Part shown: positions 1 through 6,153 of the stretch, in pieces
Layout of the letters: every line of letters begins with the position of its first letter
Position numbering within the stretch: the stretch's first letter is position 1
Assembly (NCBI GenBank): GCA_013694885.1
Contig: JACDBO010000242.1
Location: 1-12,453 of the forward strand
Direction of reading: 5' to 3'
DNA: 12,453 bases
From: Chloroflexia bacterium
Lineage (GTDB): Bacteria > Chloroflexota > Chloroflexia > Thermomicrobiales > UBA6265
Program-made: the position numbers and the translations under genes
The notes under the pieces: generated by a model
Seen by the model: the letters and a program-made list of their open reading frames with translations, nothing else
Database searches by the model: none
Told to the model about the DNA's origin: nothing

Positions 1-1
1 G

Positions 2-30
2 CTGATAACTATCACTGATAACTATCACTG
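2..30. repeat. Tandem 13-bp repeat forming tetO-like palindromes
   Basis: The unit CTGATAACTATCA occurs at 2-14 and 15-27, followed by the first three bases of a third copy. Where units join, TATCACTGATA (10-20) is a perfect palindrome around C15. Its reverse complement equals the core of the classical tet operator, TATCA-N-TGATA. A half-site lies on each side. It sits about 50 bases upstream of the GTG of the yrdB remnant, where an operator would be expected. The palindromes are seen; binding by a TetR-family protein is inferred. The array may continue left of the window. Confidence 0.55.
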
Positions 31-79
31 CGGCTCGGAATGACAACTATTAGGCAATGGCGGCAAGGAGAACCATTCG

Positions 80-262
80 GTGTCGGTCATAAAGGGGACC
101 AACCTGGTCATCCGCTTCCTCCTGGAGCTGTGCGCGCTCCCGGCCCTCGGCTACTGGGGTTCTCGATCGGTCGCGGCACCCATGCCGGGTCGGACTCGGA
201 GCGCCCGCCCGGCCTTCACTCTTACCCTGGGAGCGCTCCGATCTGCCGGAGGAGTCCAGTGA
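80..262 (+). pseudogene. YrdB family (DUF2568) N-terminal remnant
   Basis: A GTG start at 80 is preceded by AAGGAG (65-70) with a 9-base spacer. The first 27 or so residues contain NLVIRFLLELCALPALGYWG, the typical first hydrophobic segment of YrdB/DUF2568 membrane proteins. After YWG the open frame (to 262) becomes arginine- and proline-rich, with no further membrane helices. The other two frames after this point give only short fragments with weak family resemblance (FSIGRGT in one, RVGLGAP in another). Family members are usually about 110-120 residues with several helices. Here the 3' half is missing, because the SnoaL-like gene on the other strand ends at 222. I read it as a frameshifted, truncated pseudogene. 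Identification rests on one short motif. Confidence 0.5.
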
Positions 263-638
263 AGTCCAGCTCCGCCCAGCGTTCCGCGATCTTCCCGTCG
301 GCGATGCGGAAGATGTCCATGCTCGTGCCCGCGATCGCCTTGCCGGTGGCCGGCACGCCCAGGGCGTTCCCTCCGTGGGTGCCTTGCGAGGAGTAGCGGA
401 CAGCGACCCGGTCGCCCTCAACCACCATGTCTTCCACCGCGACCCGCAAATCCGGGAAGGCGGCGTACATCGCCCCATCGATCTGCTTGAGTTCGTCGCG
501 GCTCCGCCCCGTTTCTCCGCTCAGGAAGTGGCTCACAAAGTCCGGCGCGAGCAGCGCGTCGAGCACGTCCACGTCGTGGCCGTTAATGAACTCGTCATAC
601 CAGCGACGGACGAGGGCGTTGTTCACGTCGGTCGACAT
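222..638 (-). CDS. SnoaL-like polyketide cyclase / ester cyclase family protein
   Basis: The product is 138 residues, the usual size for the SnoaL-like fold (NTF2-like cone barrel). Characteristic stretches are RRWYDEFINGHDVDVLDALLAPDF near the N-terminus, FPDLRVAVEDMVVEGDRVAVR at about 61-81, and GVPATGKAI through MDIFRIADGKIAERWAELD at about 94-125. Family members are soluble; some cyclise polyketide esters by an acid-base mechanism, but most have no assigned substrate. No polyketide genes are nearby, so the substrate is unknown. ATG 638 is chosen over the in-frame TTG just upstream (641) because GAGG (644-647) is 5 bases from that ATG. The gene is last in the leftward run and 204 bases from nadC, so it may have its own promoter. 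Confidence 0.85.
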   Translation of the reverse strand: MSTDVNNALVRRWYDEFINGHDVDVLDALLAPDFVSHFLSGETGRSRDELKQIDGAMYAAFPDLRVAVEDMVVEGDRVAVRYSSQGTHGGNALGVPATGKAIAGTSMDIFRIADGKIAERWAELDFTGLLRQIGALPG

Positions 639-841
639 CAAGACCTCAACTTTCCAGTGCTGCGAGCGGCGACATTCTGTGAGTTTCCCGAAAGTAGACT
701 ACCCTTTCCAAGAGCACCGTCAACAGTCGCCATCCCCTCGTCCTGAACCGAAGCCGGGGGAGATCCCTTCCGCCGAGAGCGATTTGGCATCGGCGCGCGT
801 CGGAGTCGGCTGTGCCCGCCGGTCCACGCGGTCAGTCCCTG

Positions 842-858
842 CTCAGTCCTCAGTCCTC
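842..858 (-). repeat. GAGGACT heptamer repeat overlapping the nadC stop
   Basis: On the minus strand two GAGGACT heptamers (858-852 and 851-845) are followed by GAG. The last nadC codons and its TGA stop (845-843) lie inside this repeat, so the final residues RTED are repeat-encoded. A diverged copy of the same motif (CAGTCCCT) continues at 833-840. Short tandem heptamers of this kind are intergenic filler in some GC-rich genomes; no function can be read from it. Confidence 0.6.
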
Positions 859-1712
859 CCTCGACTCGAGTCGAGGGCCAGGTCGAAGCTGATATCGAGG
901 GCTGGCGCGGAGTGGGTCAGGGCGCCGACGGAGATCAGGTCGACACCCGTCTCGGCGATAGCCCGCAGGCGGTCGAGGGTGACACCCCCGGAGGCCTCCA
1001 GGAGAGCCCGATTCGCCGTCCGCCGCACCGCCTTGCGCATCTGCTCGATATCCATGTTGTCGAGGAGCACGATGTCCGCGCCGGCCGTGAGCGCCTCGTC
1101 CAACTCGGCGAGCGTCGTCACCTCGACCTCGATCCGCAGGGTATGCGGCGCCAGAGCCCGCGCCTGCCGGACCGCCCGCGTCACCCGATCCGGCGTCCCG
1201 ATAGCAGCGAGGTGGTTATCCTTGATAAGGACACCGTCGGCCAGACTGAAGCGGTGGTTGGCGCCGCCGCCGTGTCGGACCGCCGCCTTCTCCAGCGCCC
1301 GCAACCCCGGCGTCGTCTTGCGCGTGTCGATGATGCGGGCGTTCGTGCCGGCGACGGCGGCGAGGTGGCGCGCGGTTGCCGTCGCCACCCCGGAGAGGCG
1401 CTGGAGCAAATTGAGCGCCGTCCGCTCCGCGGTCAGCAGCGACCGCGCCGACCCCACGACCTGCCCAAGCTCGACGCCGGCGACGACCGCCTCGCCATCC
1501 GCCGCAAACGCCTCGAACGTGATCGCGGTATCGACGCGCTGGAAGACCGCCCGCGCCACGTCGAGCCCGGAGACGACCCCCTCGGCCTTCGCCAGCAACA
1601 CCCCCCGCGCCCGCGTCGACGCCGGCACCGTGGCCAGCGTCGTCACATCACCAGTCCCGATATCCTCGGCCAACGCGAGGTCGATAATCGCCTCCCAGCC
1701 GGGTTGGAGCAT
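843..1712 (-). CDS. nadC: Nicotinate-nucleotide pyrophosphorylase (carboxylating), quinolinate phosphoribosyltransferase
   Basis: NadC converts quinolinate and PRPP to nicotinate mononucleotide, CO2 and pyrophosphate, the third step of de novo NAD synthesis in the cytoplasm. The 289-residue product has the family's normal length. Landmarks in order: EDIGTGDVT (16-24), ERTALNLLQRLSG (96-108), DTRKTTPGLR (129-138, PRPP/quinolinate-binding Arg and Lys), KAAVRHGGGANHR (142-154), IKDNH (163-167), EVEV (195-198), LLDNM (216-220), SGGV (241-244) and SVGALTHS (261-268). The frame stays open 70 codons further upstream, but that stretch overlaps the preceding gene and has no NadC features. ATG 1712 has GGAGG (1717-1721) 4 bases away and is the right start. 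It lies 61 bases after the GNAT gene, probably in one operon. nadA and nadB are not in the window. The last nine residues are repeat-derived. Confidence 0.97.
   Translation of the reverse strand: MLQPGWEAIIDLALAEDIGTGDVTTLATVPASTRARGVLLAKAEGVVSGLDVARAVFQRVDTAITFEAFAADGEAVVAGVELGQVVGSARSLLTAERTALNLLQRLSGVATATARHLAAVAGTNARIIDTRKTTPGLRALEKAAVRHGGGANHRFSLADGVLIKDNHLAAIGTPDRVTRAVRQARALAPHTLRIEVEVTTLAELDEALTAGADIVLLDNMDIEQMRKAVRRTANRALLEASGGVTLDRLRAIAETGVDLISVGALTHSAPALDISFDLALDSSRGRTED
858..877. repeat. Perfect 20-bp palindrome in the 3' end of nadC
   Basis: CCCTCGACTCGAGTCGAGGG is fully self-complementary. It sits in the last codons of nadC, encoding part of the non-conserved tail LDSSRG, next to the heptamer repeat. 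In RNA it could form a 10-bp snapback stem, or 8 bp with a small loop. No T-run follows on the minus strand, so it is not a canonical intrinsic terminator. It could still act as a 3' stabilising hairpin. Confidence 0.7.
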
Positions 1713-1773
1713 GGTTCCTCCGGTGAATGTATCACGATATCGGCGTTCCGCCGATGCACGGGGCAATAGCTCC

Positions 1774-2262
1774 CTACGGCCGTGTGCGGACCGCGGCGGT
1801 TGAGCCGCCCTTGAAGCGCAGCCCCGGCGCGTGCCACCCAAGCCGGTAGCGCACCGTCCCCGACGGATGCGTGCGACGCCCCACGAGTTTGAAACCGCAC
1901 GCCTTGTAGAACGCCACCCCACCCTCGTCGGTCTCGGCGACCAGCGGTCGTTGGCCCGAGCGCCGCAGCGCGTCCCGCAGACAGGCCCGACCGTACCCCT
2001 TGCGCCGCACCCCCGCCTTCACCGCAAGATACGTAACTTCGTTCGCCGTGCTCGCCCGGCGCAGCCCGTAGACCGCGACGAGGTCGCCACCGGCAAACAG
2101 GCCGCAGAGCTCGCCCAGCACCTCGCGCCCGCGCTCGATCGTGTCCGCACCAGTCGCCGCCGCGAGGATGCCGGCCGCATCCTCGTCCAGCCCTGGATCG
2201 AGCGCCCGGATCTCCACCCGCGCCGCCGGATCGATAAAGACCATCGTTGAGGTGTCACTCAC
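1774..2262 (-). CDS. GNAT family N-acetyltransferase
   Basis: This is a 162-residue single-domain acetyltransferase. The acetyl-CoA pyrophosphate-binding motif is RRKGYG at 86-91 (R/Q-x-x-G-x-G/A), preceded by the beta-strand EVTYLAVKAGV (75-85). Motif B ends in VAFYKACGFKLVG (116-128). The acceptor substrate cannot be read from sequence. The GTG start at 2262 is supported by GGGAGG (2271-2276) with an 8-base spacer; the first in-frame ATG, six codons later, has no comparable SD. The gene begins 51 bases after the M16 peptidase stop and ends 61 bases before nadC, so the three are likely co-transcribed. Confidence 0.88.
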   Translation of the reverse strand: MSDTSTMVFIDPAARVEIRALDPGLDEDAAGILAAATGADTIERGREVLGELCGLFAGGDLVAVYGLRRASTANEVTYLAVKAGVRRKGYGRACLRDALRRSGQRPLVAETDEGGVAFYKACGFKLVGRRTHPSGTVRYRLGWHAPGLRFKGGSTAAVRTRP

Positions 2263-2313
2263 GATCGGGTCCTCCCTTGCGGACCTGCCACCCTACACAT
2301 CTCGACGCTCGTG

Positions 2314-3669
2314 CTAACGCTTTAGGCCGTCGTTCAGCAGTCCCAAATATGTCGCCTCGTCCTGGTATGGGCCGATCAATGCCAGGCTCAGCCGTTCCGG
2401 GCGCAGCAGCTCGGCGGCGAGTTCCTGGACCTGCTCGACGGTGACGGCTTCGATCTCGGCCATCACTTCTTCCGGCGTCTTGATCTCACCGTAGGTCGCC
2501 TCCTGGCCACCGACCCACGACGCCACCGAACGGCTGTCCTCAAGCCCCATCAGGAGCCGCCCCTTGCGCAGCGTCTTGGTCCCTTCCAATTCGTCGGCCG
2601 GCACCGGCTCATCGCGCAGCTTGCGCAGCTCGGCGACGATCGCCTCGATCGTCTCCTCGACGCGCTCGAGGTCGGTCCCGGCGTAGACGACGCCCTGCCC
2701 GACATCCGCGTACGGGCGGAAGTAACCGTAAACGGAGTAGACCAGCCCGCGCTTCTCGCGGATCTCCTGGAAGAGTCGAGAGCTCATCCCCGACGAGAGC
2801 ACTGCCTCGATCGTCGACTGCACGTAGCGGCGCTCGCTCGTGTACGGCAATGCCGGGAAGGCGACGCAGAGGTGCGCCTGCTCGGTTTCCCGCGCCACCA
2901 GCCGCACCCGCGCGCTAGTCTGGTCGACCACGGCCGGCGTGACGACATCAGGCGCATCGATCGCCGCGAGGTCGCCGAAGGCGCCCTCGGTCAGCGCCAC
3001 GACCTCCTCGTGCCGCACATCGCCACCGGCGGCGACGACCAGCCGGTCCGGCCGGTAGTTGCGCCGCCAGAAGTCGATCATGCCGTCGCGGGATATACTG
3101 CCGACCGTCTTCTCCGAGCCGGCGATCTCGCGGCCGACCTCATGGTCGCCCCAAACGACCTCGTCGATGACGTCGTGGACTAGCTCCTCCGGCATGTCCT
3201 GGACGGAGCGGATCTCCTCGAAGATCACTTTGCGCTCCTTGTCGAGCTCGGTCTGGTCGATGACCGAGCCCCGGAGCATATCGGCCAGCACGTCGAAAGC
3301 CAGCGCGAAGTGCGTGCTCGGCGCCTTCGCCCAGTAGCTCGTCGACTCCCGCCCGGTCGCGGCGTTGAGCATCCCTCCGACCCGCTCGATCTCCTCGGAG
3401 ATCATCCGCGCGTCCGGCCGCCGCTCGGTTCCCTTGAAGAGCATGTGCTCGAGAAAATGGGAGACCCCGGCGATCTCCGGCCGCTCGTAGCGCGAGCCGA
3501 CGTTGTAGTAGAAAATTAGACTCGCCGAGCGCACCCCGATCATCGGCCCGGTGACCACGCGGACCCCGTTCCGCAGCGTCGTCTTGTGGTAGAGCGGCGT
3601 CGTGACCGCCGTGCCCGCCGACGCGGCGGCCACGGTGACTTCGGAGACATCGGTGACGTGGGACAACAA
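2314..3669 (-). CDS. M16 family zinc metallopeptidase (processing peptidase-like, M16B)
   Basis: This insulinase/pitrilysin-family peptidase resembles bacterial YmxG and the mitochondrial processing peptidase beta subunit. The inverted zinc motif HFLEH is at 71-75: two His ligands and a catalytic Glu. The third ligand, Glu in FEEIRSVQD (about 151-152), sits at the expected 76-residue distance, so the active site looks complete. The C-terminal half carries the family's SSRLFQEIREKRGLVYSVYGY stretch. The 451 residues exceed the usual 410-430 because of a roughly 25-residue N-terminal extension. No signal peptide or membrane segment is seen. No ATG fits. The start is one of two adjacent TTG codons (3669 or 3666), behind AGAAGGAG (3674-3681) at 4 or 7 bases. 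A small hairpin (CGGCG, ATG loop, CGCCG) lies just upstream of the SD. Confidence 0.93.
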   Translation of the reverse strand: MLSHVTDVSEVTVAAASAGTAVTTPLYHKTTLRNGVRVVTGPMIGVRSASLIFYYNVGSRYERPEIAGVSHFLEHMLFKGTERRPDARMISEEIERVGGMLNAATGRESTSYWAKAPSTHFALAFDVLADMLRGSVIDQTELDKERKVIFEEIRSVQDMPEELVHDVIDEVVWGDHEVGREIAGSEKTVGSISRDGMIDFWRRNYRPDRLVVAAGGDVRHEEVVALTEGAFGDLAAIDAPDVVTPAVVDQTSARVRLVARETEQAHLCVAFPALPYTSERRYVQSTIEAVLSSGMSSRLFQEIREKRGLVYSVYGYFRPYADVGQGVVYAGTDLERVEETIEAIVAELRKLRDEPVPADELEGTKTLRKGRLLMGLEDSRSVASWVGGQEATYGEIKTPEEVMAEIEAVTVEQVQELAAELLRPERLSLALIGPYQDEATYLGLLNDGLKR

Positions 3670-3760
3670 AGAACTCCTTCTGGCGGCGCATCGCCGCGGT
3701 TCACTGTTGATAATTCCGAAGAGAGCTCCATGCCGTCGATACGCGCGCCGGAAAGCCCCC

Positions 3761-3849
3761 GCTCAACTAGGAAGCCCCTTCGAGGCTGAGAACGACGACG
3801 AGCGTGCCCACTCGTTATCAGCCGGCTTTAGCCGGGTTCCTTGTTGAGC
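3761..3849. repeat. Palindromic repeat element with inverted ends, inside the 3' end of cinA
   Basis: The ends are inverted repeats matching at 12 of 13 bases: GCTCAACTAGGAA (3761-3773) and TTCCTTGTTGAGC (3837-3849). Just inside the right end is a 6-bp hairpin, CCGGCTTTAGCCGG (3822-3835). Just inside the left end is a weaker hairpin, AGCC (3773-3776) with GGCT (3784-3787). The same pattern, hairpin plus TTCCTTGTTGAG, recurs at 8001-8030, so this is a family in the genome. It resembles REP/MITE-like intergenic palindromes. It supplies the stop codon and about the last 28 residues of the cinA product. Confidence 0.7.
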
Positions 3850-4410
3850 GCGGTGCCTTTGGGCCCGCGTACGGCCCGCAGGGCCATATCCTACATCCTT
3901 ATCAAGGACAGCCTCGACCGTCTCGACCAGCAACGCCAGCGCCCGCTCGGTGGTGGCGGTGATCACCGCCGCCCGGTTGCCGGCGAAGCGGTGCTCCTCG
4001 ACAAACGTTCCCTGGTCGCTGGCGATACCGATGTAGACGAGCCCGACCGGCTTGCGTGCCGTGCCGCCATCGGGACCGGCGATACCAGTGGTCGCCACCG
4101 CAATCGCCGCGCCCAGCCGCGCCCGCGCGCCCTCGGCCATGGCCCGCGCACACGCCTCGCTGACCGCGCCGGGGTTGTCCAGCACCGCCTGCGGCACTCC
4201 GAGCATCTTCGCCTTGACCTGGTTAGCATAGGCAACAACGCTGCCGCGGAAGTAGGCCGAGCTGCCGGCAACCGCGATGATCCGGCTCGCCACCATCCCC
4301 CCGGTACACGACTCCGCCGCCGCCACCGGCAGGTCGCCCCGGTCGTGCAGAAGGCGCCAGAGCCGTTGCTCGGCGCTGTCGATCCTGATTGTGGTCGGTT
4401 GGACGCACAC
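3763..4410 (-). CDS. pncC: CinA C-terminal domain protein, nicotinamide-nucleotide amidohydrolase (PncC-like)
   Basis: PncC-type proteins deamidate nicotinamide mononucleotide to nicotinate mononucleotide, recycling NAD breakdown products. Motifs: AAESCTGGMVASRI (31-44), GSSAYFRGSVVAYANQVKAKMLGVP (49-73), TTGIAGPDGGTARKPVGLVYIGIA (107-130) and GNRAAVITATTERALALL (144-161). The N-terminal molybdopterin-binding domain of full-length CinA is absent, as in stand-alone PncC. Such domains normally end near residue 165-170. Here a basic tail, DKDVGYGPAGRTRAQRHRAQ, continues to 215, and about the last 28 residues are encoded by the palindromic repeat. The start is GTG 4410: an in-frame TGA lies four codons upstream, and no other start precedes the conserved core. 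No clear SD is visible. An extended -10 promoter lies about 60 bases upstream. Confidence 0.92.
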   Translation of the reverse strand: MCVQPTTIRIDSAEQRLWRLLHDRGDLPVAAAESCTGGMVASRIIAVAGSSAYFRGSVVAYANQVKAKMLGVPQAVLDNPGAVSEACARAMAEGARARLGAAIAVATTGIAGPDGGTARKPVGLVYIGIASDQGTFVEEHRFAGNRAAVITATTERALALLVETVEAVLDKDVGYGPAGRTRAQRHRAQQGTRLKPADNEWARSSSFSASKGLPS

Positions 4411-4470
4411 GTGGCAGCATCACAAGGAAATACACTGGGTTCGGCCCAGAGCAGCCCGCCCGAGTGATGA

Positions 4471-4479
4471 ATTATAGCA
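4471..4479 (-). promoter_or_regulatory. Extended -10 promoter element for cinA/pncC
   Basis: Read on the minus strand the sequence is TGCTATAAT: a perfect TATAAT (4476-4471) with an upstream TG, the extended -10 pattern. The position 17 bases further upstream shows no TTGACA-like -35, as is common for extended -10 promoters. Transcription would begin near 4464, leaving a leader of about 55 bases. The leader contains a small hairpin, CTGGG, TTCGG, CCCAG (4435-4449). In this GC-rich setting an exact TATAAT is distinctive. Confidence 0.6.
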
Positions 4480-4528
4480 AGCAGGGTGGTCTGGTCGCGG
4501 CGCGGTGACCGCGTACAGGAGCAGGTCA

Positions 4529-5943
4529 ATGGGCGACGATTCCCGACTCCTGGAGGATATCGATACCCGTGCCCACCGCGTCGGGTTTCGGCCGCTGGCT
4601 CGCGCCGATCTGCCGCCGCTGCTGCGCTGGCTGGGCGACCCTGACGTGGCGTCCTGGTACGACGAGGCGAGCTCACCTTGGACAACCTCGACCGGAAGTT
4701 CGGTCCGCTGATCGACGGTCCCGACCCGATCCTCGGCTTCATCATCACCATCGACGGCGTCGACGCCGGCTACATCCAGGGCTACCGCATCGACGACCAC
4801 CCGGACTACGCCCGTCAGGTCGCCGTCGGACCCGGCGCGGCCTGTGTCGATCTGCTGCTCGGCGACCCGGCCCGCCGCAATCAGGGCTGGGGCGTCCCCG
4901 TGCTGCGCGCCTTTCTACGCGATGTCGTATTCGGGCAACTCGACGCCACCTTCTGCATCATTGGCCCTGATACGGCGAACGCCCGCGCCATCCGCTCCTA
5001 CGAAAAGGCCGGCTTCCGCTACCTGAAGACCGTCTCCATCGACGACGCCGACGACCCCGGCGACGAGTACCTTATGGTGCTCACCTCGGATGAACTGGCA
5101 AGACTTGCCGGCACCGCGCTGCACGCCCCTGATCCGATCCTCATCGGAGATCTGTTCGCGGCGGAGCGGACCCGGCTGCTCGACCTGCTCGACGAGTTGA
5201 CCGCCGATCAGTGGCGGCGGTCGACCGTCTGCGCCGGCTGGTCGGTCAAGGACATCGTTGCTCATCTCCTCGCCAACGACCTCGGCCGACTCTCGCGCGG
5301 GCGAGACGGATACCAGGAATGGGGTCCGGCACCCGGCGAGCGCCTGCTGGCATTCATCGACCGCCAGAACGCCGAATGGGTACGGGCCATGCGCCGCATC
5401 AGCCCTCAGGTCCTGCGCGATCTTCTCGAGCGGAGCGGCGAAGAGACCGCAACCCTGTTCGCCACCCTCGACCCATTCGCCACCGGCGGTCCGGTCGACT
5501 GGGCCGGCCCGGACCCGGCTCCGGTTTGGCTGGACCTCGCCCGCGAGTACACCGAGCGATGGCACCATCAGCAGCACATCCGCAACGCGGTTACCGCGGC
5601 CGAACTCACCGAGCTTCGGTTCTTCGCGCCGGTGCTCGCCACGTTCGTCCGCGCGCTGCCTCACACGTTCCGGGACGTCGACGCTCCTCCCGGCACCGCC
5701 GTCCAGGTCAGCATCACCGGCGAAAGCGGGGGCGAGTGGGCAGTCATGCGGGAGCGAGACATGTGGACGCTCTTTTCCGGAATCGCCCCCGATGCGGCGG
5801 CGCACGTGACCTTAGAGCAGACCCTCGCCTGGCGGCTCTTCACAAAGGGCGTCTCGTCGGCGAGTGCCGAGCGAGACGCCCGCATTGACGGTGATCGTGC
5901 CCTGGGACAGATGGTGCTCAACACGGTCGCCATCATCGCCTGA
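4529..5943 (+). CDS. GNAT acetyltransferase fused to a maleylpyruvate isomerase/DinB-like domain, with a one-base frameshift
   Basis: ATG 4529 has AGGAG (4517-4521) 7 bases upstream. The first ~46 residues (RVGFRPLARADLPPLLRWLGDPDVASWYDE) match the N-terminus of AAC(6')-type acetyltransferases. At 4664-4669 the frame slips: adding one G after GAG would give GEG-LTLDNLDRKFGPLIDG and continue without a break to 5943. The later frame holds the acetyl-CoA loop RRNQGWG and NARAIRSYEKAGFRYLK. Then comes a domain of the TIGR03083/mycothiol-dependent maleylpyruvate isomerase type: CAGWSVKDIVAHLLAND, then YTERWHHQQHIR. The first His, the Glu and a later His match the H, E-x3-H metal ligands. Without the frameshift the protein would be about 471 residues. 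The second frame alone could start at TTG 4678 but lacks the acetyltransferase N-terminus. It may be a sequencing error or a recent mutation; substrates are unknown. Confidence 0.82.
5848..5880 (+). other. Near-perfect 33-base hairpin inside coding sequence
   Basis: GGCGTCTCG (5848-5856) pairs with CGAGACGCC (5872-5880). Inside it TCGGC (5857-5861) pairs with GCCGA (5866-5870), leaving a GAGT loop and one bulged G (5871). That is a 14-bp stem. It encodes GVSSASAERDA near the C-terminus of the isomerase-like domain, about 60 bases before the stop. No T-run follows. It could slow 3' exonucleases or be a chance result of high GC. Confidence 0.5.
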
Positions 5944-6153
5944 GCCACGAAAACGCATGACGTGTCGCTGCGTGTGTCGTCCCAATCGCCGACCCGGCAT
6001 CGGTTCGAACCTTGCCGCGGCGTGGCTCAGCGCGGACGCTGACGTTCGACGCACATCGCCATATCCTTGTCATCTCGTTGGGGTACTGTTCCACCAAATG
6101 GGAAACGCGATTGCGTTCGCCGTCCAGCGTGTTGCCGTGCCGGGAGAACCTCC

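Noticed and set aside
642..842. Promoter or small gene in the 201-base gap upstream of the SnoaL-like gene
   Set aside because: A few AT-richer bases and a short GTAG/CTAC inverted repeat (694-702) are present, but no -35/-10 pair with acceptable spacing and no convincing small ORF.
427..1803. 458-residue open frame on the + strand
   Set aside because: It is antisense to nadC, which has full family motifs and its own SD. The product is low-complexity Arg/Ser/Ala-rich, as expected for a shadow frame in GC-rich DNA.
4915..5805. 296-residue minus-strand open frame
   Set aside because: It is antisense to the GNAT-isomerase gene, whose domains are recognisable. The minus-strand product has no family features and no good SD.
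6001..6030. Possible tRNA T-arm (GGTTCGAACC)
   Set aside because: The loop motif is present, but no acceptor stem, anticodon arm or D-arm can be placed around it. It is a chance 10-bp palindrome in the 210-base gap before the exporter gene, where I see nothing else convincing.
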